A stretch of 64,000 bases of DNA, taken from positions 310,001 to 374,000 of the forward strand of contig NZ_QFWT01000003.1 in the NCBI RefSeq assembly GCF_003144035.1. Reading direction: 5' to 3'. The stretch is from Vibrio albus. Lineage in GTDB: Bacteria > Pseudomonadota > Gammaproteobacteria > Enterobacterales > Vibrionaceae. How positions within the stretch are numbered: the stretch's first letter is position 1; the number at the start of each line of letters is the position of its first letter. Shown here piece after piece: positions 1 through 8,758 of this stretch. Below the pieces are notes generated by a model that ran no database searches, was not told where the DNA came from, and saw only the letters and a list, made by a program, of their open reading frames with translations. A program made the position numbers and the translations under genes.

Positions 1-394
1 CATAATAGGTGGTTTCTACCCCGTATCTCTTCAATGTGTTGTTACAAAAGTCTCGGGTTGGTTCGTAGCAGGTGTCTACCATCAAAACATGATCACCTGT
101 CTTGAGAAACGCAAGTAAAGTACTGGCAATAGCTGCTGTGCCGCATGGGTATAGGGCGCAGCCTGCTCCACCTTCAACTTCAGCCATCGCTTCCTGAAAG
201 GCAAAGTGAGTATTGGTTCCACGGCGTCCGTAGAACAGTGTTTTATTCATGCGGTTTTGTGTTGCTTTACGCTTTTCTTCGACAGAATTGAATGTGATGG
301 TCGAAGCTCTCTGAACCGGCGGGTTTACAGCGCCATTTGTCCATTTTTTATTTCTTCCCGCTGAAACCAGCTGAGTTTGTCTTTTTTCTGACAT
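1..394 (-). CDS. metC: Cystathionine beta-lyase, N-terminal part (cut by window edge)
   Basis: PLP-dependent lyase that cleaves cystathionine to homocysteine, pyruvate and ammonia in methionine synthesis. About 131 N-terminal residues are present. They read like the Cys/Met-metabolism PLP family: PPVQRAST near the start, then YGRRGTNTH, then a glycine-rich [11 protein letters not shown] segment and GDHVLMVD. The PLP lysine lies outside the window. The ATG at 394..392 is preceded by an AAAGGAAA ribosome site. The next gene on this strand, cardiolipin synthase, ends about 80 bases upstream, so metC probably has its own promoter. A related cystathionine gamma-synthase or gamma-lyase cannot be fully excluded from this fragment. 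Confidence 0.8.
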   Translation of the reverse strand, partial: MSEKRQTQLVSAGRNKKWTNGAVNPPVQRASTITFNSVEEKRKATQNRMNKTLFYGRRGTNTHFAFQEAMAEVEGGAGCALYPCGTAAIASTLLAFLKTGDHVLMVDTCYEPTRDFCNNTLKRYGVETTYY

Positions 395-473
395 GACTTT
401 CCTTTAAATATGATGTTGCTGTATATCGTATGAGAATCTGCGTGTGTCTCTGCATGGTCGTGTGCTTGTGCCG

Positions 474-1925
474 TCATAGCAAAGGCCCAAACAGAGAAAA
501 GATACGTTCCTGAAAGCGGTGTAACATGGTGCGCCTCTTCCAGCTTTCCTGATCTATTTTTAATGCTTGCTCAATATAAGATTGCTGCATTTTGTAGAGA
601 TCCTGAGTAAATGTGCCATCATCAACTGCGAGTGTTACTTCAAAATTCAGCCATAAACTGCGCATGTCCAGGTTGACAGTACCGACCATACAATAACTTT
701 GATCGATCACCACGGATTTTGTATGTAACAATCCTCCGGTAAACTCATAGATATCTACACCAGATTCCAGTAACACTGAATAATATGATCTTGACGCCCA
801 CTGTACCATCAATGAATCATTCTTATGAGGAATAACTAATTCCACTTTGACTCCTCTCTGGGCCGTCATTTTTATGGCTTCCAGAAGTTCTTCACTGGGA
901 ACAAAGTATGGAGTGGTAATTCTCACCGAACTTTCAGCTTGATTGATAGCAAGCAGCAGAGTCTGTTGGATAAGGTTTTCAGGCATGCCCGGCCCGGAAG
1001 GAATCACCTGGATTGGCAGGCATGGATTGGTATCAATCAGACAGGCTGGCAGGCTCGGGAATACTCTGTCCCCGGTTTCAACTTCCCAGTCCCAGGAGTG
1101 AATTGCAGAAAGGACGTTAACGGTTGGCCCCGTAATGCGTACTATGACATCGACCCATTTACCGACGCCGGCTTCCTGCTTGAAAAAAGAGGGGTCGACC
1201 ATATTCATTGATCCGGTATAGGCCACTTTATCGTCTATGGTGATGATTTTCCTGTGTTGCCTGATATCCAGCCGACGGAAAAACATCCTTAGCGGTGTGA
1301 CTCGCAAAGCTTCGACGACGTCGATGCCCGCATGTTGAAACATTCCCACCCAATGGCTGTTAAAAAAACGGGAACTGCCGGCTGAATCCAAGAGAATTTT
1401 CACATCAACGCCGCGTTTGGCTGCCTTTATTAGTGCTGCTGCCACTGCATCCGCAAGCCCCCCTTGGTACCAGATGTAGAACTCCATACGAATATGAGAT
1501 TCAGCATTTTGGATATCCTGGATAATACTACGCAGGATCTGATCCGGTTCATTTTGCAGAGAGAGCGTATTTCCACACAGTGCTGGTATTCCCATCCTGT
1601 TGGTGCACAGATTGTCGATTTTTTTTATGGGTGCACTCATCAATGCAGGAATATGAGCCTGACAGCTGTATAGATCCCGGAACCAGGTCTGATAAAAGCT
1701 GAACATTTTTTCGGCACGCTCTGCGCGCTTTCTGCCGAGGTTAAGCTCACCGATCAGTACATAAAAAATAACACCGATAACCGGCAGAATATAAATGATC
1801 ATCAGCCAGGCGAGAGAGACGCTGACGGAGCGTGGCTTCATTACGACTCTGATGGTCACGCCTGCGACTAATATCCAGTACGTAAATACGCCGATAAGTG
1901 TAATGATGTGATAAAACTTTTCCAT
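474..1925 (-). CDS. clsA: Cardiolipin synthase A
   Basis: Membrane-bound phospholipase-D-superfamily enzyme that condenses two phosphatidylglycerols into cardiolipin and glycerol. The protein has 483 residues, close to the roughly 486 of E. coli ClsA. Two hydrophobic segments lie within the first 60 residues. Two HKD motifs follow: HRKIITID near residue 223, with GSMN after it, and HTKSVVID near residue 402, with GTVNLD after it. Both catalytic His/Lys/Asp sets are intact, so an active enzyme is expected. The N-terminal membrane pair and the length fit ClsA better than ClsB or ClsC. It is not closely linked to either neighbour. Confidence 0.92.
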   Translation of the reverse strand: MEKFYHIITLIGVFTYWILVAGVTIRVVMKPRSVSVSLAWLMIIYILPVIGVIFYVLIGELNLGRKRAERAEKMFSFYQTWFRDLYSCQAHIPALMSAPIKKIDNLCTNRMGIPALCGNTLSLQNEPDQILRSIIQDIQNAESHIRMEFYIWYQGGLADAVAAALIKAAKRGVDVKILLDSAGSSRFFNSHWVGMFQHAGIDVVEALRVTPLRMFFRRLDIRQHRKIITIDDKVAYTGSMNMVDPSFFKQEAGVGKWVDVIVRITGPTVNVLSAIHSWDWEVETGDRVFPSLPACLIDTNPCLPIQVIPSGPGMPENLIQQTLLLAINQAESSVRITTPYFVPSEELLEAIKMTAQRGVKVELVIPHKNDSLMVQWASRSYYSVLLESGVDIYEFTGGLLHTKSVVIDQSYCMVGTVNLDMRSLWLNFEVTLAVDDGTFTQDLYKMQQSYIEQALKIDQESWKRRTMLHRFQERIFSLFGPLL

Positions 1926-2018
1926 GGAGTCCAGGCTAATAGTCCCGTTTACCTTATTAACTTGATAATACTACCTTTTTGTAACTTTTTCCGGAGTTGT
2001 TCACTTCGAGGTCATTTA

Positions 2019-2050
2019 TTGTCTATCGTTATACTACTCAACTAGTACGA
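2019..2050 (+). promoter_or_regulatory. TrpR-like operator upstream of the NSS transporter
   Basis: Positions 2033-2048 read ACTACTCAACTAGTAC. This matches the palindromic TrpR core ACTAGTTAACTAGTAC at 14 of 16 bases; the right half is perfect. The same core with one change forms the trp operon operator at 18814-18829 in this window. A TTGTCT at 2019-2024 could be a -35 element, but no convincing -10 was assigned. The site lies about 250 bases before the transporter start. Control by TrpR is inferred. Confidence 0.55.
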
Positions 2051-2299
2051 GAAAAGATAAATATAAGCATAAAGTAGAAAAGGTAAGATTAAAAGTTGGA
2101 TGTGGCTCAAAAAAGAAGCATTTAAGATGGGAAAAATGGAAAAATAACGAAAAAAACACCAAGTGGACTTTTAATCTTAGCTACAAACTGTTTTACTTGC
2201 CACGTTTTTGCATCCGTAACCATTTATTCTACTGTACAAATAAATTTACATATTTTGGATGCGTTTTTACAAACACAACAGACTTAACGGAAAAATAGA
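2051..2299 (+). other. Long structured 5' leader of the NSS transporter
   Basis: About 250 bases separate the operator from the start codon. They hold a perfect 13-bp inverted repeat (TAAGATTAAAAGT at 2084-2096 and its complement at 2167-2179, 70-base loop). The loop contains a 15-codon frame at 2100-2147 starting ATG TGG, so its second codon is Trp; its ribosome site is poor. A second, weaker pair, GCATCC at 2210-2215 and GGATGC at 2257-2262, is followed by GTTTTTAC. This could be a leader with RNA-level control, but the sequence alone does not show how it would work. Confidence 0.35.
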
Positions 2300-3634
2300 A
2301 TGGCAAGTAATTCAAGAGGTCAATTTTCATCGAAATTTGGCTTTATTATGGCTGCTGCGGGCTCTGCAGTTGGTCTGGGAAATATTTGGGGGTTTCCTAC
2401 ACAAACAGCAAGTAATGGTGGTGCGGCATTCTTGTTTGTATATCTGGCAATGGTATGTGTACTGGCGTATCCGATGCTGGTTGCTGAGTTAACCATTGGC
2501 CGGTATGGACAGTCAAATCCGATTCAGTCTCTGAAAAAAGTATGGCCGAAAGGTAAGGTTGGTGCGGTAATACTGGGTATCACTGCCATGACCGTCGCTT
2601 CCTTGATCCTAAGTTTTTATGCCATCGTTGCAGGCTGGCTGGTTGGGGCGTTTGCCGGAAGCGGGTTAGAGATTCTTGGTATGGATGCGGCCGCGGAATG
2701 GGTAACCAGTTTCGGGGATTCGCGTAATTTACTACTCATGGTTATCTTTATGGCGATGACTGCACATGTGGTAAAAAACGGCGTACATGATGGTATTGAA
2801 GCCTGGTCTTCGCGCCTGATGCCAATCCTGTTTATTCTGTTTGGTGTGCTTATTCTGTATATCTTTACTCAGGAAGGCGCAATGGAAGGTCTGGAGATGT
2901 ATTTGATCCCAGACTTTTCGATGATTACACCGAAGTTGCTGGTGAGCGCGATGGGGCAGTCTTTCTTCTCGCTATCTCTGGGTTGTGCAACTATTATGGT
3001 CTACGGTTCTTACTTGAGTAAGAATGTGAACCTGCCTAAAACTGCAATGCAGGTAGCCATGGTTGATACTGCCGTTGCTATCGGTGCAGGTCTGTTGATT
3101 CTACCTGCTATGTTCGTTGCAAAACACAATGGCGTAGAGATCTTTTCAGCAACGGGTGAACTACTGAGCTCCGATACTCTGGTATTCACGGTATTGCCGG
3201 CTATGTTCCACACTATGGGTACCATGGGAACCGTGGTGAGTTTAGTCTTCTTCCTACTAATGATGATTGCGGCACTGACTTCTTCTATCTCAATGCTTGA
3301 AGTGCCGGTTGCATGTGCGATTGAAGAGCTGAACCAAAAACGTACCACAGCGGTTATCTGGATTGCCGGGGTAATCACTGCAATTTCAGCGATCATCGTG
3401 TTTAACTTTGGTGCACTGTTCGGATTGGTTATTAAAGTAACGACAGTATACGGACAGCCATTACTTGGATTGTGCTGGGCGCTGTTTGTTGGTTGGTTGT
3501 GGAGCCGGGATAAAGTGCTGCAGGAAATCAAACAGGGTTATCCAGAGCTGGAGAAAGGCCTGTTCTGGAAGATCTGGCCTTGGTATGTCCGCGTAGTATG
3601 CCCGATCCTGATGTTGATGGTATTTTTTGCATAA
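2300..3634 (+). CDS. Sodium:neurotransmitter symporter (NSS) family amino-acid transporter, likely tryptophan-linked
   Basis: Inner-membrane sodium-coupled amino-acid importer of the NSS (LeuT/SNF) family, 444 residues, about 11 hydrophobic helices. The first helix carries the signature SAVGLGNIWGFP followed by NGGAAF, and AELTIGRYG follows helix 2. In most family members the signature reads GNxWRFP; here the gate arginine is glycine, as I recall for a bacterial subfamily. The substrate cannot be read from the sequence. The TrpR-like operator upstream suggests tryptophan or another aromatic amino acid, as an inference. The ATG at 2300 has only a weak ribosome site (AACGGAAA). The next gene begins after about 117 bases and is probably a separate unit. 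Confidence 0.85.
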   Translation: MASNSRGQFSSKFGFIMAAAGSAVGLGNIWGFPTQTASNGGAAFLFVYLAMVCVLAYPMLVAELTIGRYGQSNPIQSLKKVWPKGKVGAVILGITAMTVASLILSFYAIVAGWLVGAFAGSGLEILGMDAAAEWVTSFGDSRNLLLMVIFMAMTAHVVKNGVHDGIEAWSSRLMPILFILFGVLILYIFTQEGAMEGLEMYLIPDFSMITPKLLVSAMGQSFFSLSLGCATIMVYGSYLSKNVNLPKTAMQVAMVDTAVAIGAGLLILPAMFVAKHNGVEIFSATGELLSSDTLVFTVLPAMFHTMGTMGTVVSLVFFLLMMIAALTSSISMLEVPVACAIEELNQKRTTAVIWIAGVITAISAIIVFNFGALFGLVIKVTTVYGQPLLGLCWALFVGWLWSRDKVLQEIKQGYPELEKGLFWKIWPWYVRVVCPILMLMVFFA

Positions 3635-3751
3635 TCGCTTTAATAAACAAACTGTTTAACAGATAAAGTTAGAAACATAGTTTCTGCATAACAAAGCTGG
3701 TTTCTTTTGTTTGAGCCGTTATACTTGGCGCTCGCACAAAAGGCCAGCTTT

Positions 3752-4441
3752 ATGTTTGATATTCTCTATACCCATCCTGATTTTATTCTTATCAATAAAC
3801 ACCCCGGTGTCAGTGTCCACAAAGACGGCGGTGACACTATGCTGACGCAGGAAGTTGCCAAAGCGGTTAATGAAAACCACCTTTACCTGGTTCACCGGTT
3901 GGACAAAATGACCTCAGGTCTGTTATTGCTGGCCAGAAATCAGCAAGCTGCCAGTGAACTGTCCCGCAAGTTTGCCGACCGGGAAGTGGAAAAATACTAC
4001 CTCGCTATTGGCAGTAAAAAACCGAAAAAGAAGCAGGGGCTGATAAAAGGGGATATGCAACGTTCCCGGCGCGCTTCATGGAAACTGATTCCCAGCCAAA
4101 ACAATCCAGCGATTACGCAGTTTTTCTCTCTGGCGGGTGAGCCCGGGGAGAGGTTGTTTCTTTGTAAGCCTCATACGGGAAAAACGCATCAGATCCGCGT
4201 GGCATTAAAATCGGTAGGCTCACCCATTATTGGTGATCCTATTTACAACCCTTCCAGCGATGCGGATCGAGGCTATCTGCATGCTTATGCTATTCGGTTC
4301 GAGTATGCCGGAGAAATCTATGCGGTTGTATGCAATCCTGCCGGCCTTTCTGGGATGGGATGTAAATGGGATGGTGATACGGTGCTGTCTGCACTACAAC
4401 AGTGGGAAGCTCCGTGGGATCTACACTGGCCTGCTATTTAG
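3752..4441 (+). CDS. RluA-type RNA pseudouridine synthase
   Basis: Converts a uridine in structured RNA (rRNA or tRNA) to pseudouridine. Early in the 229-residue protein is the RluA motif HRLDKMTSGLLLLA, with the catalytic aspartate in HRLD. Later come CKPHTGKTHQIRVAL and GDPIYNP, both typical of RluA-family folds. There is no S4 domain, unlike RluB, RluC or RluD, so it resembles the short RluA/TruC-like class. The ATG at 3752 was chosen over an upstream TTG at 3707 because conserved sequence begins at MFDILYTHPDF. Exact RNA target unknown. The methyltransferase follows 12 bases downstream, suggesting an RNA-modification operon. Confidence 0.85.
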   Translation: MFDILYTHPDFILINKHPGVSVHKDGGDTMLTQEVAKAVNENHLYLVHRLDKMTSGLLLLARNQQAASELSRKFADREVEKYYLAIGSKKPKKKQGLIKGDMQRSRRASWKLIPSQNNPAITQFFSLAGEPGERLFLCKPHTGKTHQIRVALKSVGSPIIGDPIYNPSSDADRGYLHAYAIRFEYAGEIYAVVCNPAGLSGMGCKWDGDTVLSALQQWEAPWDLHWPAI

Positions 4442-4453
4442 GATTTATTCATC

Positions 4454-5386
4454 ATGCAAGAATCAGAACTTAACCTTTTTTTCTCCCACATTGAGACAGA
4501 ACTTCAGCAGGTTCCTGACGAAATTCGCCGTCTGTTTCATGGAAGAGGCAGACAGTGGCCCGGATTAGAGCAACTGACTTGTGACTGGCTTCAGGGGCAG
4601 CTTGTCGTAAGCCTGTTTAAACCGGTAAGCGACAAATTTTTACTGGCTCTTAAATCCGGACTGAGCGCCTTTGGTACCTCGAAGGTGTGGAAGGATAAAA
4701 ATGGCAAGGCGATACTATTGCAGCATCGGTATCAGGACGGTGCTCCGGCAGAAGTATTAGTTGGAGAGCTGGATACCTTTCCCGTTGTGACAGAGAGCGG
4801 GTTGAAATTTCAGCTGGATCTCGGTCGTAACCAGAATTCGGGTTTATTTCTGGATATGCGTTACGGGCGTGACTGGATCCGGGCGCGAGCCGATGGCAAG
4901 CGAGTGCTGAACTTATTCGCCTATACCTGTGGTTTTTCTGTTGCCGCGATTGCAGGGGGAGCAGAGAAAGTGGTGAATGTTGATATGGCAAAAGCATCCT
5001 TGAGCAAAGGCAGGGACAATCATCGTCTTAATGGACACGATACTGGAAAAGTCAGCTTCTTTGCTCATGATATATTCAAGTCATGGGGCAAAATAAAGAA
5101 AGCCGGGCCTTATGACTTTGTCATTATCGATCCGCCATCTTTCCAGAAAGGCAGTTTCGCGCTGACTAAAGATTACAAGAAAATTTTGCGCCGTTTACCT
5201 GAGTTGTTGTCTGAAGGGGGAGAAGTTCTTGCGTGTGTTAATTCTCCGTCTGTTAGCCCACAATTCTTGGTCGACTCTATGCGGGAAGAAGCCCCGGATA
5301 TTCATTTCCAATACCGATTGCAGAACCCACCAGAGTTTTCTGACAAAGATGAAGAAGCCAGCCTCAAGGTAATGGTTTTTAAATAA
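4454..5386 (+). CDS. Class I SAM-dependent methyltransferase, RlmK/RlmI-like (probable RNA methyltransferase)
   Basis: A 310-residue Rossmann methyltransferase that would use S-adenosylmethionine. Conserved blocks are NQNSGLFLDMR near residue 126, the SAM-binding motif VLNLFAYTCGFSVAA near 151, the acidic motif NVDMAKASL near 176, and the catalytic-type IDPPSFQKG near 226. These match the RlmI/RlmL-C family of 23S rRNA methylases. The N-terminal part is short and lacks the PUA domain of RlmI, so it is a stand-alone RlmK-like enzyme. The target base is not known. It follows the pseudouridine synthase by 12 bases and is likely co-transcribed with it. Confidence 0.8.
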   Translation: MQESELNLFFSHIETELQQVPDEIRRLFHGRGRQWPGLEQLTCDWLQGQLVVSLFKPVSDKFLLALKSGLSAFGTSKVWKDKNGKAILLQHRYQDGAPAEVLVGELDTFPVVTESGLKFQLDLGRNQNSGLFLDMRYGRDWIRARADGKRVLNLFAYTCGFSVAAIAGGAEKVVNVDMAKASLSKGRDNHRLNGHDTGKVSFFAHDIFKSWGKIKKAGPYDFVIIDPPSFQKGSFALTKDYKKILRRLPELLSEGGEVLACVNSPSVSPQFLVDSMREEAPDIHFQYRLQNPPEFSDKDEEASLKVMVFK

Positions 5387-5443
5387 AAATAGAAAAATAC
5401 AAATAGATAAAGCACAGATACATAACAAACTGTAGGAAACAGA

Positions 5444-6673
5444 ATGAAAAACGTAGTTGATAGATTCATGCATTATGTCACTTTTGATACTCAGTCAGAT
5501 AGTGAAAATCAGACGTGTCCCAGTACTCCGGGACAGATGGTTCTGGCGGAAGAGTTGAGAAAAGAACTTATCACGGTTGGCCTGTCAGACGTTTCTCTGG
5601 ATGACAATGGTTATCTGATGGCTACGCTTCCGTCTAATGTTGACTATGACGTTCCTACTATCGGTTTTATTGCTCATATGGATACCGCGCCGGATGAGAG
5701 TGGGAAAAACGTAAAACCGCAGTTGGTAAAAGATTATCAGGGAGGTTCAATTTTACTGGGAACCAGTGGTGAGCAACTTACACCAGAGCAATATCCTGAG
5801 TTAGAGACGTTAGTCGGACATGATCTGATTACCACTGACGGGACAACTCTGTTAGGGGCTGATAATAAAGCGGGTATTGCTGAGATTATTACGGCGCTCG
5901 ATGTGCTGATGGACAATCCGGATATTTCACACGGTGATATCCGAATTTGTTTTACGCCTGATGAGGAAGTTGGTCGCGGTGCGGATCATTTTGATGTCAA
6001 TAAATTTGGTGCAGAATGGGCTTATACCATTGATGGTGGTCAGATAGGTGAGCTGGAGTATGAAAACTTTAATGCCAGTAGTGCTAAGGTTATCTGTCAC
6101 GGTGTCAGCGTACATCCTGGAACGGCCAAAGACAAACTGGTTAACTCAATGCTGATTGCGGCTCAGTTTCAACTGATGATGCCGAAAGAAGAAACACCGG
6201 AATGTACGGAAGGGTATGAAGGTTTTTATCATCTGACATCGATTAAATCAGGTATTGCAACCACAGAGCTCAATTATATCATCCGGGATTTTGAACGTAG
6301 CGGACTTGAACAACGTAAAGTCTTTATGCAGGACAAAGTGGATGAACTCAATAATATACTCTCGAAAGGTAGTGTGACGCTGGAAATATCTGATAGCTAT
6401 TTCAATATGAAAGAGATGGTTGAACCGCACCCACATATTATCGAATTCGCAAAGCAGGCAATGGAAGAGTGTCATATTGCACCAGTGATTAAACCCATTC
6501 GGGGTGGGACGGATGGTGCCCGCCTATCGTTTATGGGGCTGCCATGTCCAAATGTCTTTACCGGCGGCTACAATTTCCACGGTATTCATGAATTTATTTC
6601 GATAAACGGAATGAAACAGAGCGTGGAAGTTATTACTAAAATTGCAGAAAAAACCGCTTTGCAGCAGTTATAA
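5444..6673 (+). CDS. pepT: Peptidase T (tripeptidase)
   Basis: Cytoplasmic zinc aminotripeptidase of the M20 family, releasing the N-terminal residue from tripeptides. Length 409 residues, matching E. coli PepT. Zinc-site and catalytic blocks are present: [38 protein letters not shown], and [11 protein letters not shown] with [13 protein letters not shown] near the C-terminus. The N-terminus [19 protein letters not shown] is typical. Ribosome site TGTAGGAAACAG precedes the ATG. It ends at a hairpin shared with the convergent pilotin gene. Confidence 0.95.
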   Translation: MKNVVDRFMHYVTFDTQSDSENQTCPSTPGQMVLAEELRKELITVGLSDVSLDDNGYLMATLPSNVDYDVPTIGFIAHMDTAPDESGKNVKPQLVKDYQGGSILLGTSGEQLTPEQYPELETLVGHDLITTDGTTLLGADNKAGIAEIITALDVLMDNPDISHGDIRICFTPDEEVGRGADHFDVNKFGAEWAYTIDGGQIGELEYENFNASSAKVICHGVSVHPGTAKDKLVNSMLIAAQFQLMMPKEETPECTEGYEGFYHLTSIKSGIATTELNYIIRDFERSGLEQRKVFMQDKVDELNNILSKGSVTLEISDSYFNMKEMVEPHPHIIEFAKQAMEECHIAPVIKPIRGGTDGARLSFMGLPCPNVFTGGYNFHGIHEFISINGMKQSVEVITKIAEKTALQQL

Positions 6674-6691
6674 GCTGTTATGGTTATGAGC

Positions 6692-6738
6692 CTCGTCATT
6701 GTTCAGTTACTACTAAAGTAAGTTATAGCAATGGCGAG
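6692..6738. terminator. Hairpin between convergent pepT and pilotin genes
   Basis: CTCGTCATTG at 6692-6701 pairs with CAATGGCGAG at 6729-6738, a 10-bp stem with one G-U pair and a 27-base loop. There is no long T-run, so termination efficiency is uncertain. Confidence 0.4.
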
Positions 6739-6760
6739 ACTATTTACAAAAGAAGCTGGT

Positions 6761-7150
6761 TTATTTGACGTCAGAACAACTGTCGGCAGAAATATGTTGT
6801 GACACCAGCAGTTTTCCCCGAGCGTTTCTCATCGTTATCTGATACTCAACACCAAGATCCAGGTTGCTTCTGATCTCTGAATTATTGCAGTAGAACTTAA
6901 CACTAGAGTTAACCAGTTCAGCCGCCGGCTTTTCTCCATTATACAACATAACCAGTTCTACGGTATTGGCATGGGAGCGCGACTGAATAACCTTCAGAGG
7001 TCCGTGTTCAATAGGCAAGTCTGCCGCCAGAATATCCGCTCTATGCTTAGCAATAGCTTCAATTTTCTGCTGTTCGCTATTCCCCGATGAACAACCGGCC
7101 AGAGTAACCAGCAGCAGAGGGAAAAGAGTTTTAAGTGATGATAAAGACAT
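6761..7150 (-). CDS. aspS: Type II secretion pilotin lipoprotein, GspS-beta/AspS type
   Basis: Small outer-membrane lipoprotein (129 residues) expected to escort the type II secretion secretin GspD to the outer membrane. The N-terminus is a lipoprotein signal ending LAGC. The mature part follows the GspS-beta pattern as I recall it from E. coli YghG: a helix of the form AKHRADILAADLPI, a basic KVIQSRS strand, a conserved Cys in KFYCNN, GVEYQITMRNARG, and a final Cys in DSC. The two cysteines could form the disulfide seen in that family. The name AspS here is the pilotin, not aspartyl-tRNA synthetase. Its start lies 2 bases after the yciI stop, so it is probably the last gene of the yciA-yciI operon. 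The call rests on remembered alignment. Confidence 0.65.
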   Translation of the reverse strand: MSLSSLKTLFPLLLVTLAGCSSGNSEQQKIEAIAKHRADILAADLPIEHGPLKVIQSRSHANTVELVMLYNGEKPAAELVNSSVKFYCNNSEIRSNLDLGVEYQITMRNARGKLLVSQHISADSCSDVK

Positions 7151-7152
7151 AA

Positions 7153-7449
7153 TTAGAATACTTGCTTGTATGGTTTAACAATGACGTTTTGGTACACTTC
7201 AGCTGCAACATAAGGATCCGCGTCAGCCCAGTTTTTGGCCTCTTCCAGTGAACCAAAGTCAGCAATAACGGTTGAACCTGTAAAGCCTGCTTCACCCGGG
7301 TTTTCTGAATCAATTGCCGGCATAGGACCAGCCGTAAGTAAACGACCTTCATCTTGCAGAGTTTTCAGCCGTTCCAGGTGTTTTTCTCTGACGCTCATAC
7401 GTTTTTCAAGTGAATTTTCAACGTCTTGTGAAAAAATAACGTACCACAT
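7153..7449 (-). CDS. yciI: YciI family protein
   Basis: A 98-residue protein of the YciI (ferredoxin-like dimer) family. The start [17 protein letters not shown] with RxxHLERL, and the central AGPMPA followed by [16 protein letters not shown], are the usual family blocks. The paired His and Asp proposed as an active site are present (HLERL and DADPY), but no cellular reaction is established. Order yciB-yciA-yciI matches E. coli. A small CAATACC/GGTATTG hairpin (7474-7497) lies between yciA and yciI. Confidence 0.9.
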   Translation of the reverse strand: MWYVIFSQDVENSLEKRMSVREKHLERLKTLQDEGRLLTAGPMPAIDSENPGEAGFTGSTVIADFGSLEEAKNWADADPYVAAEVYQNVIVKPYKQVF

Positions 7450-7533
7450 ATTTTGTCCTTTATATTGTTATGTCAATACCAGAAACTATTGGTATTGGGC
7501 TTATTCCGTAACTGAGTTTATCTTTCTGTTGCT

Positions 7534-7977
7534 TTATCTCTTTACTGGTCTTGGACGACCTTCACTATCGATTGCCACATAGTTAAATGTCGCTTCACAA
7601 ACCTGATAACGTTCACCGATACCATCAACATTAACAGGTTTTACCCATACTTCCAGATTAATCGACAGAGAGGTTTTGCCTATTCGGACGCATTCGCCAT
7701 GAACACACACGACATCACCAACCCGGACTGGTTGTTTAAATGTAATGCTGGATACAGAGACGGTAACTACTCGTCCGTGGGAAATTTCTTTTGCCAGAAT
7801 AGCTCCGGCTAAGTCAATTTGAGACATGATCCAGCCACCAAAAATGTCGCCATTAGCGTTGGTGTCTGCTGGCATAGCCAGTGTTCTTAGCAGGAGTTGT
7901 CCTCTAGGGATTGCATCACTGTTATCCTGGTGAATATCAGTCATAGAGTGTTCAGTATTTATATTTTCTGTAGACAT
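7534..7977 (-). CDS. yciA: Acyl-CoA thioester hydrolase YciA
   Basis: Hot-dog fold thioesterase that hydrolyses a broad range of acyl-CoAs in the cytoplasm. The 147-residue protein carries NANGDIFGGWIMSQID, where the aspartate is the catalytic residue, then VTVSVSSITFKQPVRVGDVV. It is slightly longer than the 132-residue E. coli enzyme; the extra is at the N-terminus, so translation could instead begin at the Met in HSMTDIHQ. It begins 2 bases after the yciB stop, so the two are probably co-transcribed. Confidence 0.93.
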   Translation of the reverse strand: MSTENINTEHSMTDIHQDNSDAIPRGQLLLRTLAMPADTNANGDIFGGWIMSQIDLAGAILAKEISHGRVVTVSVSSITFKQPVRVGDVVCVHGECVRIGKTSLSINLEVWVKPVNVDGIGERYQVCEATFNYVAIDSEGRPRPVKR

Positions 7978-7979
7978 AA

Positions 7980-8525
7980 TTAGCGTTTATTCTGTGATGC
8001 TTCTTTTGGCATATGTTTGTAGATATAGGCTCCGGTTAGCAGCATAAAAGTAAAAGTAGCGGCAAGCAGGCCGAAGACCTTGAAGTTTACCCAAACATCT
8101 AAAGGTAGGCGGAAAGCAATATAAACATTCACCACAGCACAAAGGCTGAAGAAGCCAATCCAGGCCCAGTTAATTTTCTGCCATACCGTATCAGGCAGGG
8201 ATATTTCTTTATCCAGCATACCCTTAATGACCGGTTTACCCATATATTGCGTGACCAGAAGGCCTATCGCAAATAATGCATAGATAATCGTCACTTTCCA
8301 TTTTATAAAATCATCATTGTGGAAAAAGAGTGTCATACCACCAAATATCGTCACGATAATGAAAGTGACCAGCTGCATTTTTTCTACTTTTTTATACAGG
8401 AAGTAAGTCAGGGCTATCTGGATTGCGGTCGCGACGATCAGCGCCCCGGTTGCTGCGTATATGTCATACATTTTATACAGAGCAAAAAAGATGATGAGAG
8501 GAATAAAATCAATAAGCTGCTTCAT
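7980..8525 (-). CDS. yciB: Inner membrane-spanning protein YciB (septation protein A)
   Basis: Polytopic inner-membrane protein of 181 residues with five hydrophobic segments, matching the IspZ/YciB family in length (179 in E. coli). The start [18 protein letters not shown] with [10 protein letters not shown], and later [19 protein letters not shown], are diagnostic. In enterics it affects cell-envelope synthesis and septation; the molecular activity is not settled. It is the first gene of the yciB-yciA-yciI-pilotin run. Confidence 0.94.
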   Translation of the reverse strand: MKQLIDFIPLIIFFALYKMYDIYAATGALIVATAIQIALTYFLYKKVEKMQLVTFIIVTIFGGMTLFFHNDDFIKWKVTIIYALFAIGLLVTQYMGKPVIKGMLDKEISLPDTVWQKINWAWIGFFSLCAVVNVYIAFRLPLDVWVNFKVFGLLAATFTFMLLTGAYIYKHMPKEASQNKR

Positions 8526-8758
8526 GTACTACCTGTTTTTAAGATTAACTTTTCGTAGCATAGACTACAATATTCTGTCAGGAAGCTGAACCGAAATAGT
8601 CAGCAAAGACATGTCCTATTCTACACCATTTTTCAGGCTGAACCTACCACACAGATATACGGGCATTTTCTGATATGGAGACCTTAGAAAAAATGTGATT
8701 TTCTTAAGAGAGACATACGATTAGAATGGCTGAAGGTACATTTATAATATGAGTCATT

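Noticed and set aside
939-1211. Open frame opposite clsA
   Set aside because: Lies antisense inside a well-conserved gene; no ribosome site and low-likelihood composition.
3707-3751. Upstream TTG extension of the RluA-type gene
   Set aside because: The conserved protein starts at the ATG at 3752; the extra 15 residues do not look like part of the family.
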